NCBI GenBank assembly: GCA_021826795.1 | Contig: JAKAYM010000110.1 | Coordinates: 1-6,083 of the forward strand | Direction: 5' to 3' | DNA: 6,083 nucleotides | Origin: Thermoplasmata archaeon | GTDB lineage: Archaea > Thermoplasmatota > Thermoplasmata > Thermoplasmatales > Thermoplasmataceae | Shown: in pieces, positions 1-5,353 of the stretch | How positions within the stretch are numbered: position 1 is the first letter of the stretch | How the letters are laid out: every line of letters begins with the position of its first letter | The notes under the pieces: generated by a model | Seen by the model: only the letters and a program-made list of their open reading frames with translations | What the model was told of the DNA's origin: nothing | The model's database searches: none | Made by a program: the position numbers and the translations under genes

Positions 1-663
1 TAATGCATCATCCTCCTTGTGCAGATGGCACATTATTTTGTATTCCCCCTTTATTAATTTAATAAGGAATTCCGTTTTAGGGTCAATTTCATCTATTGTT
101 TTCTTTCCTTTATCCATTAGATTAATCGCTTTCTGTGCAAGTGTAAAGTTCTCCCTGATTATGGCTGCAACTCCCATTCTTGTAGTGGGTCTCGTTCCTT
201 TCCATTCTGTGGTACTTCTGGGATTGTAACCCAGAGCCATCTTAACTCCTATATCCTTCACAAAAGCATCCTTTCTATTCTTAGAGAAATTTCTGATAAG
301 CGATCCCATGCCACCTATAATGTTTCCACTCCCGGGAAGAACAACAGAATAAAGTACATTGTTTTCTACAGATTCGGCAAATGCATGGTCATCCATGTAA
401 ACTCCGTCTATAGCCCTTCCAAGAGGGATCATCGAATCCAGTTTATCGTTAGCCTCACTCTCTGCCCCAGGCTCTCCTGCCCTGTCAAGCCCGATATGGC
501 TGTGTGGATCTATAAATGCAGGTGTGACTATGCCCTCGCCCAGAATTTCACAATCCGGTTTACTACTGGTTATATTTGATATCATTTCTCCAGTAAAACA
601 TACATAGACATTCTTTTGCACGCCATTTCCATCATAGAGAAAATTTGCCTTTATTGCCTTCAT
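1..663 (-). CDS. Amidohydrolase, imidazolonepropionase-like (N-terminal part; truncated by window edge)
   Basis: This is the first 221 codons of a metal-dependent hydrolase of the amidohydrolase superfamily, in the branch related to imidazolonepropionase (COG1228). These enzymes hydrolyse C-N bonds in cyclic amides or dipeptide-like substrates; the substrate here cannot be read. Visible marks are the N-terminal small beta domain, the metal-binding HxH in PAFIDPHSHIGLD (His54 and His56), the family segment LPGSGNIIGG (about 109-118), the stretch ALGYNPRSTTEWKGTRPTTRMG (about 143-164), and MCHLHKEDDA near 211-220, which resembles the next metal-ligand strand (family form H-H-R-A-D-D). The reading frame stays open to base 1, so the C-terminal half lies outside the window. 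The ATG at 663 has an A/T-rich box about 25 nt upstream and no Shine-Dalgarno sequence, which suggests a leaderless mRNA. It is divergent from the 62-aa gene. The superfamily is secure and the subfamily likely; prolidase-like activity is an alternative. Confidence 0.88.
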   Translation of the reverse strand, partial: MKAIKANFLYDGNGVQKNVYVCFTGEMISNITSSKPDCEILGEGIVTPAFIDPHSHIGLDRAGEPGAESEANDKLDSMIPLGRAIDGVYMDDHAFAESVENNVLYSVVLPGSGNIIGGMGSLIRNFSKNRKDAFVKDIGVKMALGYNPRSTTEWKGTRPTTRMGVAAIIRENFTLAQKAINLMDKGKKTIDEIDPKTEFLIKLIKGEYKIMCHLHKEDDAL

Positions 664-684
664 AAAGCAATATTTCTGTATTCA

Positions 685-696
685 ATTTAAATTTAA
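685..696 (-). promoter_or_regulatory. TATA-like box for the amidohydrolase gene
   Basis: On the minus strand this reads TTAAATTTAAAT, centred about 27 nt upstream of the ATG at 663. That spacing matches an archaeal TATA box serving a transcript that begins at or next to the start codon. The call rests on composition and position only. Confidence 0.5.
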
Positions 697-746
697 CTTA
701 GGCGGTATTATAAATTTCTGATAGTAACAACGTACGCACAGAAATG

Positions 747-757
747 TTATAATTAAA
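747..757 (+). promoter_or_regulatory. TATA-like box for the 62-aa gene
   Basis: The sequence TTATAATTAAA is centred about 22 nt and begins 27 nt upstream of the ATG at 774. This fits a leaderless archaeal promoter and supports this short reading frame as a real gene. Together with the box at 685-696 it makes the 110-base intergenic stretch a divergent promoter region. Confidence 0.5.
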
Positions 758-773
758 CAATGCATTAACTCTT

Positions 774-962
774 ATGATTTGTGAGGACCTTGGCTATATG
801 ATACTTTATAGCAGATCCGGACATTCCAGAACACTATCCCATGAGGAAACGGTGGAACTATGCCATAAAGCTCAGGATGCCGGAATGGAGCTCCCCAAAT
901 ATATAATGAAAGAGTTTATGCGTGACTTGAAACTAATAAAGTTCAGATATGATAATGAATGA
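774..962 (+). CDS. Small protein of unknown function (62 aa)
   Basis: I do not recognise this protein. It starts at ATG 774, just downstream of a TATA-like box, and an in-frame stop at 750-752 with no other start codon between leaves little room for a longer form. The product is hydrophilic and probably mostly helical after residue 20, with a segment around THEETVELCHKAQD-type residues 22-35 and a basic C-terminal part rich in Lys, Arg and Phe. There are two cysteines (Cys3 and Cys30) and no CxxC pair, signal peptide or membrane segment. A small helical regulatory or accessory protein is possible but unproven. It ends 2 nt before the stop codon of the convergent CoA-transferase gene, and this tight packing without overlap supports a true coding region. 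A second ATG at 798 is possible but sits badly relative to the box. Confidence 0.55.
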   Translation: MICEDLGYMILYSRSGHSRTLSHEETVELCHKAQDAGMELPKYIMKEFMRDLKLIKFRYDNE

Positions 963-964
963 TA

Positions 965-2167
965 TTATTCCTTCAAATCAGATTCTCTTTTAAATACAAC
1001 ATGATTTATATACAGTTTCTGCACATCATCAAGAGTGTAGCCTGCACCTGTAAGGATTTCCTCATTTTTATTTCCAAGCCATGGTGGTGGTAATCTTATA
1101 GTTCCCGGAGTACCTGATAGTTTGAACGGTGTTCCTGGTAGAGTAATCTCTCCATTATCTGTATGCATATTTACAATCATTTTCCTGAATTTTATCTGAT
1201 CGTTATTTACCGCATCGCTTACATTATTAACAGGTGCGCATGGTATACCGGCTTCAGAGAGGATTCTATATATTTCAGCAGTTGTTCTGTTCTTCAGAAG
1301 TTCATTGATTTTAGACTCGAGCATTGTCCTGTGTCCCACCCTGTCCACATTGGTGCTGAACTCTGATATCCTCAGAAGTGCCGGGTCAAGTGTATTGCAG
1401 AATTTTACCCACAGCTTTTCTGTGCCTACAGTGATAACAATATAACCATCTTTGGTTCTGAATGCCTGGTAAGGTGCTATGCTTGCATGTGCAGAACCCA
1501 GTTTCGCCGGGTTTTTTCCTGTGGATAGATACGATGTGAGCTGGTGGGTCAGAACCAGAAAATTTGAATCAAGCATGGATAAATCAATATACTGTCCCTT
1601 GCCAGTCCCCTTTCTGCTGTAAAGAGCTGCAAGGATTGATACTGTTGCGAAGAGTGCGGTGGTTATATCTGCTATTGGTACACCGAATTTTACCGGAGAT
1701 GATTCGGGGTTTCCTGTTATTCCCATGAGTCCACTTAAGGCAAGGATAACAAGGTCATATCCCGGAAAATCCTTCATTGGCCCTGTCTGCCCGAATCCAG
1801 AAATGCTGCAATAAATCAGTTTATCATTAAGTTTTCTTACCTCTTCCCTGGAGAATCCCAGCTTTTGCATTACACCAGGCCTGAAGTTTTCCACCAGCAC
1901 ATCTGAATTTTCTATAAGTTTCCTGAGGATTTCCTTTCCTTGGGGTGTTTTCAGGTCAATGGATATGCTTTTCTTATTTCTGTTCGTGCTCATAAAATAT
2001 GATGATAATCCATTCATGTATGGTGGCGCCCATGACCTGGTCTGATCTCCCTCCGGCGGCTCAACCTTTATAATTTCAGCACCCAGGTCACCGAGAAGCA
2101 TTGTTGCAAATGGTCCTGACATTGCCTGAGTCATATCTATTATTCTTATTCCATCAAGTGCACCCAT
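965..2167 (-). CDS. CoA-transferase family III (CaiB/BaiF) protein
   Basis: This enzyme family moves coenzyme A between carboxylic acids through an aspartyl-CoA thioester intermediate; members act on formate/oxalate, carnitine, benzylsuccinate, alpha-methylacyl-CoA and others. The protein is 400 aa, a normal family length. It opens with LDGIRIIDMTQAMSGPFATM, followed by LGDLGAEIIKVEPP (about 25-38), TNRNKKSISIDL (61-72), VENFRPGVMQKLG (92-104) and GFGQTGP (about 124-130). Asp167 in VPIADITTA is at the position of the catalytic aspartate. The C-terminal IPCAPVNNVSDA motif is also typical. I start it at ATG 2167 rather than at an in-frame TTG at 2185: the ATG lies about 24 nt from a TATA-like box, whereas the TTG almost touches it. 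The gene stands alone, with no partner enzyme beside it to reveal the substrate, so only a generic acyl-CoA:carboxylate transferase or racemase role can be given. Confidence 0.93.
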   Translation of the reverse strand: MGALDGIRIIDMTQAMSGPFATMLLGDLGAEIIKVEPPEGDQTRSWAPPYMNGLSSYFMSTNRNKKSISIDLKTPQGKEILRKLIENSDVLVENFRPGVMQKLGFSREEVRKLNDKLIYCSISGFGQTGPMKDFPGYDLVILALSGLMGITGNPESSPVKFGVPIADITTALFATVSILAALYSRKGTGKGQYIDLSMLDSNFLVLTHQLTSYLSTGKNPAKLGSAHASIAPYQAFRTKDGYIVITVGTEKLWVKFCNTLDPALLRISEFSTNVDRVGHRTMLESKINELLKNRTTAEIYRILSEAGIPCAPVNNVSDAVNNDQIKFRKMIVNMHTDNGEITLPGTPFKLSGTPGTIRLPPPWLGNKNEEILTGAGYTLDDVQKLYINHVVFKRESDLKE

Positions 2168-2186
2168 GTTTAATGAATTTTGCAAG

Positions 2187-2196
2187 CTATTTATGT
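2187..2196 (-). promoter_or_regulatory. TATA-like box for the CoA-transferase gene
   Basis: On the minus strand this reads ACATAAATAG, centred about 24 nt upstream of the ATG at 2167. It decides the start choice: the alternative TTG at 2185 would begin 2 nt downstream of the box, which a transcript from this promoter could not include. Confidence 0.5.
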
Positions 2197-2223
2197 TTTG
2201 GTATTATTCAGGGCCACGATAAT

Positions 2224-2233
2224 CTTTATTAAA
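2224..2233 (+). promoter_or_regulatory. TATA-like box for msrA
   Basis: The sequence CTTTATTAAA is centred about 25 nt upstream of the msrA ATG at 2253, with no Shine-Dalgarno sequence between. It lies back to back with the CoA-transferase box in an 85-base divergent intergenic region. Confidence 0.45.
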
Positions 2234-2252
2234 CTGTTGACAATATTTCTAT

Positions 2253-2792
2253 ATGGAAGAAAAATTCATAGTGTTTGGTACAGGCTGCTTCTGGTGCAGT
2301 GAAGCAATATTCAAATTAGTAAATGGTGTCACGGATGTTGTCCCTGGATATGCAGGCGGGCATACCGAAAACCCTACTTACCGGCAGGTATGCACCGACA
2401 GGACAGGACATGCTGAGGTTGTAAGGATTTCATATAATCCGGAAATTATTAGCCTTAGGGAACTGCTTGATCTATTCCTGGCGTCACATGATCCGACGTC
2501 CCTGAACAGGCAGGGAAACGATATAGGAACACAGTACCGCTCGATTGTATTTTATAATACGCCCCAGGAGGAAAAAATAATAAAGGATGTCATTTCCGAA
2601 AAGCAGAAAGATTATAAAAAGCCGATTGTCACAGAAGTAAAGCAATTTGAACACTTCTATGAAGCAGAAGATTATCATCATAACTACTTTGCAAACAATC
2701 CTTCAAATCCATATTGCTCCATGGTAATTAAACCGGAAGTAAATGATTTTATAATGCGCCACGGAAATGTTTTGAAAACAATAAAACACTAG
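2253..2792 (+). CDS. msrA: Peptide methionine sulfoxide reductase MsrA
   Basis: MsrA reduces the S epimer of methionine sulfoxide, free or in proteins, back to methionine, using thioredoxin-type reductants; it is a cytoplasmic repair enzyme against oxidative damage. The protein is 179 aa, a typical single-domain length. The diagnostic GTGCFWCSE motif places the catalytic cysteine at Cys12. Further family marks are PGYAGG (31-36), TGHAEVVRISYNP (51-63), LFLASHDPTSLNRQGNDIGT (74-93), YRSIVFY (95-101) and EDYHHNYF (139-146). Cys155 in NPYCSMVI is a likely resolving cysteine; Cys15 and Cys47 are also present. No MsrB domain is fused and no msrB lies beside it. It is divergent from the CoA-transferase gene, and its stop codon overlaps that of the convergent 109-aa gene. 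Strong oxidant stress in acidic, metal-rich habitats would fit, but that is inference. Confidence 0.97.
   Translation: MEEKFIVFGTGCFWCSEAIFKLVNGVTDVVPGYAGGHTENPTYRQVCTDRTGHAEVVRISYNPEIISLRELLDLFLASHDPTSLNRQGNDIGTQYRSIVFYNTPQEEKIIKDVISEKQKDYKKPIVTEVKQFEHFYEAEDYHHNYFANNPSNPYCSMVIKPEVNDFIMRHGNVLKTIKH
2768..2787. terminator. Possible T-rich terminator of the 109-aa gene, with a small inverted repeat
   Basis: Just past the stop codon of the minus-strand gene, the minus strand carries TTTTATTGTTTT (2775-2786), a T-rich run of the kind that ends archaeal transcripts. A perfect 13-base inverted repeat, TGTTTTGAAAACA, lies at 2768-2780. Both sit inside the msrA coding sequence, so their composition could also be due to lysine and asparagine codons. 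Confidence 0.25.
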
Positions 2793-3118
2793 AATGGAGT
2801 CGATGGAAACTGTGCCTTAACATTATATTTCTTATTTTTTAATGCCTCAACGGTTTTATTTACTGCCTGTTTATCAATTCCTAAATTCTGTGAAAATGAC
2901 ATATCAATTATTTTTTTCCCGGTATTTACTATTATTATGCCTGCATTGGCATCATCCTTGCCCACTCCATCGCTGTTACCGTATTTCTCAATGAATTTAT
3001 TGATGTGTTCAATATAGTTATACAGATCATCCATACTTTCGTTTAATTTTCCCAGCGGGACACACATGGTTTTAGAGGTAAGGCTATGCCTGATATTGTA
3101 AGCAACACAGTTCGCCAT
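2789..3118 (-). CDS. Protein of unknown function (109 aa)
   Basis: I do not recognise this protein. It starts at ATG 3118 with a good TATA-like box about 25 nt upstream; an in-frame TTG at 3136 would add six residues but lies too close to that box. Two cysteines lie near the N-terminus (Cys4 and Cys19). An amphipathic helix probably spans about residues 28-45, followed by a polar Gly/Asp-rich turn (46-57). A short hydrophobic strand, AGIIIVNTG (about 57-65), precedes a second likely helix, GIDKQAVNKTVEALKNKK (about 78-95). This pattern suggests a small soluble alpha/beta protein. There is no signal peptide, membrane segment or obvious catalytic motif. It is convergent with msrA and shares the palindrome CTAG for the two stop codons. 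It has no co-directional neighbour to hint at a role. Confidence 0.65.
   Translation of the reverse strand: MANCVAYNIRHSLTSKTMCVPLGKLNESMDDLYNYIEHINKFIEKYGNSDGVGKDDANAGIIIVNTGKKIIDMSFSQNLGIDKQAVNKTVEALKNKKYNVKAQFPSTPF
2835..2840 (+). terminator. Possible oligo-T terminator for msrA
   Basis: A run of six T lies 43 nt past the msrA stop codon, followed by a run of seven T at 2911-2917. Archaeal RNA polymerase often stops at such T-runs. Both lie antisense inside the 109-aa gene, so they could equally reflect its Lys codons. Confidence 0.25.
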
Positions 3119-3138
3119 GAAAGAATATTTTTTCAATA

Positions 3139-3148
3139 GATATAATAC
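3139..3148 (-). promoter_or_regulatory. TATA-like box for the 109-aa gene
   Basis: On the minus strand this reads GTATTATATC, centred about 25 nt upstream of the ATG at 3118. It supports both the reality of the gene and the choice of ATG over the upstream TTG at 3136. Confidence 0.5.
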
Positions 3149-3184
3149 TATCTTAATGAACTCATTTTCATTTTCTTATGCCGG

Positions 3185-3195
3185 TATAAAAATAA
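3185..3195 (+). promoter_or_regulatory. Strong TATA box upstream of the molybdenum hydroxylase gene
   Basis: TATAAAAATAA is the best TATA-box match in the window. If used, transcription would begin near 3215 and leave a leader of about 36 nt before the ATG at 3251, without a visible Shine-Dalgarno sequence. It lies back to back with the box of the 109-aa gene in a 132-base divergent intergenic region. Confidence 0.45.
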
Positions 3196-3221
3196 CTTGT
3201 ATAAACAACTTTTGAGTAATG

Positions 3222-3228
3222 TTAATAA
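3222..3228 (+). promoter_or_regulatory. Weaker TATA-like box at leaderless spacing for the molybdenum hydroxylase gene
   Basis: TTAATAA is centred about 26 nt upstream of the ATG at 3251, the spacing seen at the other genes here. It is a poorer match than the box at 3185-3195, so the two are alternative promoters for the same gene. Confidence 0.35.
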
Positions 3229-3250
3229 GCTATTCTGTCAATCTACTTTT

Positions 3251-5284
3251 ATGGATTACCGTGATAGATATGTCGATGGAAAGGGAAAATATATTGACGA
3301 TTTAAAATTTGATAATATGCTTTATATGGCAGTTGTCCGTAGTCCCTATGGCAGGGCAAAGATCAGAAACGTTAAGGGTGGAATCAATGCATCTGAACTG
3401 AAGCTGTACTTCAAGTCCTCAGGTGAAATGGCTTCACTGGGCGGATCATCAAATTCTATTTATCTGGAGCCCGTTTTTGCCATAGACCGTGTAAATTATC
3501 AGGGCCAGGCAATAGCGGCTGTCTTCGGGAAAACCAGGTATGAGGCTGAGGATTTATTGAGTACTGTTTCGGTTGAATATGATCCACTGGATGCTGTTTC
3601 CAGCATAGAAAGCGGACTTGATAATGGATCGATTCACGAAGGCACAGATGACAATATACTGGCAAAAGCAGAACTCGGAGAGGATTTTGACGAAAATGAT
3701 GTGGATTTTGACCTTACACTGGAGGATGAATTCTTCAATGAAAGGATAATAGCCAATTCTATGGAAACAAGGGGATGCATAGCATTTTATAAGGATTCCA
3801 TGCTCACATTTTACGTTTCTACACAGTCCGTGCAATCTGTCAAGGCAGGGCTCTCACAGGCATTGAAATTAAAACCGGAACAGGTCAGGGTAATTCAGGC
3901 AGATACAGGCGGTGCATTCGGCGTAAAGGGGTCTTTCTATCCTGAATACGTAATGGCTGCCTATGCATCGATGAAATATAATAAGCCGGTGAAATGGATT
4001 GAAACCAGAACAGAGCATCTACAGGCTGCATACCCCGGGAGAGGTGCAAGGGCAAAAATAAAGATTTATGCCAGAAACGATGGAAAAATAACAGGAATCA
4101 AGGGGGATGTATATGTTGATGCAGGTGCATACGATGCCGGTACCGGGAGCTTTGCGTCAAGGTTCATAGCATACCAGATAACCGGGCCCTACAATATTGA
4201 AAAGGCATATATGAGGGCATATTCAGTTTTAACCAATAAGGCTCCCATGGGTCCATACCGCGGAGCTGGAAGGCCGGAAGCAGCATTTTTTATGGAAAGG
4301 ATGATGGATATCCTTGCAGACAGGCTTCAAATGGATATATCAGAGGTAAGGTTAGTAAATGCATCCACGGAACCATTTACATCTCCCACCGGTTTAACTA
4401 TTAAGGAAGCCACAAGGCCATTCCTTGAAAAGGCGTTACAGGAGGTTAATTACAGAAAGATATCAAGGGAGGAAAAAACAGGGCTTGCCTTCTTTATCCT
4501 GATACCGGCATCCAGACCGGGGGAGAGTGCAAGAATTGATGTATCCGGTGGAAAGATAACAGCACAGCTGGGAGGAAATGTTCACGGTCAGGGGCACGAA
4601 CTGTTTGTCAAGGATATATTGGGAAATTCATTACAGGTGGAGCAGGATCTTATTTCACTGTCGAACGGGGACACTGCCCTGATGGAACGTGGTGTGGGTA
4701 CATGGGGAAGCAGAAGTGCCATAGCAGGTGGTTCTGCACTGATGGCAGTAGCGGAGAAGATTAAACAGCAGGTTATAGATAAATATGGAAAATACAGCCC
4801 GGAGAAGCTTCTATCCGGAAATTACAGTGCATATGAATTCCTCGATATCGACTACGATGTGAATTCTGTTAATTTTAACATGATTACTGCTGACAGGGAT
4901 TCAAACAACATAGTGATAATGAAAGATTGGTATTCATATTATGATCTGGGACATGTACTCAGCCCGGTAAATGTTGTGGCACAGATAACAGGTGGTGCCC
5001 TGGAGGGAGTTGGGCAGATGTTTTCTGAATCATTAAGGTATTCTGAGGATGGTCAGTTAATGACAACAAGCATTACCGATGCCGGAGTACTATCAGCAGA
5101 TTATGCCCCTGCAATGCATATCAAGTGGGTGGAAAACGGTTCGCCGGCACCGGATAAGGCAAAGGGACTGGGAGAAGCCCCAACAATTGGCACTCCAGCT
5201 GCACTGGCAAGGGCCATTGAACTTGTAACAAGGAACAGGGTCAAAAATACCCCCATAAAGCTTGAAGAACTCACAAAAATATAA
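3251..5284 (+). CDS. Xanthine dehydrogenase/aldehyde oxidase-family large (molybdopterin-binding) subunit
   Basis: This is the molybdenum-cofactor subunit of a xanthine oxidase-family hydroxylase (CoxL/CutL-like, COG1529). Such enzymes oxidise aldehydes, purines or CO, passing electrons through separate [2Fe-2S] and FAD subunits. An N-terminal a/b hammerhead-type domain (about 1-115, beginning DYRDRYVDGKGKYIDDL) precedes the two molybdopterin-binding regions. Visible motifs are GGAFGVKG (220-227), PMGPYRGAGRPEA (332-344), HGQGHE (445-450), GVGTWGSRS (481-489) and GLGEAPTIG (639-647), where Glu642 is the expected catalytic base. The active-site loop has the PYRGAGR form and lacks the CSFR cysteine of true CO dehydrogenase, so an aldehyde-type substrate is more likely. 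At 677 aa it is shorter than the usual 750-800. ATG 3251 is preferred over a TTG at 3197 because it gives the canonical family N-terminus. No FAD or iron-sulfur subunit gene lies within view. A glyceraldehyde-oxidising role, known for relatives in Sulfolobus, is possible but not shown. Confidence 0.92.
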   Translation: MDYRDRYVDGKGKYIDDLKFDNMLYMAVVRSPYGRAKIRNVKGGINASELKLYFKSSGEMASLGGSSNSIYLEPVFAIDRVNYQGQAIAAVFGKTRYEAEDLLSTVSVEYDPLDAVSSIESGLDNGSIHEGTDDNILAKAELGEDFDENDVDFDLTLEDEFFNERIIANSMETRGCIAFYKDSMLTFYVSTQSVQSVKAGLSQALKLKPEQVRVIQADTGGAFGVKGSFYPEYVMAAYASMKYNKPVKWIETRTEHLQAAYPGRGARAKIKIYARNDGKITGIKGDVYVDAGAYDAGTGSFASRFIAYQITGPYNIEKAYMRAYSVLTNKAPMGPYRGAGRPEAAFFMERMMDILADRLQMDISEVRLVNASTEPFTSPTGLTIKEATRPFLEKALQEVNYRKISREEKTGLAFFILIPASRPGESARIDVSGGKITAQLGGNVHGQGHELFVKDILGNSLQVEQDLISLSNGDTALMERGVGTWGSRSAIAGGSALMAVAEKIKQQVIDKYGKYSPEKLLSGNYSAYEFLDIDYDVNSVNFNMITADRDSNNIVIMKDWYSYYDLGHVLSPVNVVAQITGGALEGVGQMFSESLRYSEDGQLMTTSITDAGVLSADYAPAMHIKWVENGSPAPDKAKGLGEAPTIGTPAALARAIELVTRNRVKNTPIKLEELTKI

Positions 5285-5294
5285 ATAAATCCCG

Positions 5295-5308
5295 AATTTT
5301 TGATTTTT
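5295..5308 (+). terminator. Putative T-rich terminator after the molybdenum hydroxylase gene
   Basis: Two T-runs, AATTTTTGATTTTT, begin 11 nt after the stop codon. Paired oligo-T tracts without a strong hairpin are the usual archaeal terminator form. Its place ahead of the epimerase TATA-like box suggests separate transcription of the two genes. Confidence 0.5.
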
Positions 5309-5320
5309 GAGTAATATAAC

Positions 5321-5330
5321 ATAAATTTAT
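5321..5330 (+). promoter_or_regulatory. TATA-like box for the aldose epimerase gene
   Basis: ATAAATTTAT is centred about 28 nt upstream of the ATG at 5354, with no Shine-Dalgarno sequence between. It suggests that the epimerase gene has its own leaderless promoter rather than depending on readthrough. Confidence 0.5.
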
Positions 5331-5353
5331 TTTGAATCAATACATTATATTTC

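Noticed and set aside
17..579. Plus-strand frames at 17-229 and 385-579
   Set aside because: Both lie antisense inside the amidohydrolase coding sequence, which has clear family motifs throughout this region.
731..736. CGTACG palindrome in the divergent intergenic region
   Set aside because: A single six-base palindrome is expected by chance and has no second copy nearby to suggest an operator.
1163..1366. Plus-strand 67-codon frame
   Set aside because: It is antisense to the CoA-transferase and has no recognisable protein features.
2484..2681. Minus-strand 65-codon hydrophobic frame
   Set aside because: It is antisense to msrA; its Phe/Ile/Leu-rich composition is what the reverse of Lys/Glu-rich codons yields.
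3219..3305. Short plus-strand frame starting at ATG 3219, overlapping the molybdenum hydroxylase start
   Set aside because: It has only 28 codons and mostly overlaps a better-supported gene in another frame; noted only as a possible upstream frame.
3456..3835. Minus-strand frames at 3456-3665 and 3554-3835
   Set aside because: Both are antisense to the molybdenum hydroxylase gene, and they overlap each other.
3251..5284. Aerobic CO dehydrogenase large subunit (CoxL)
   Set aside because: The active-site loop reads PMGPYRGAGRPEA and lacks the cysteine-containing CSFR motif of true CO dehydrogenase; a general aldehyde oxidoreductase-type label is safer.
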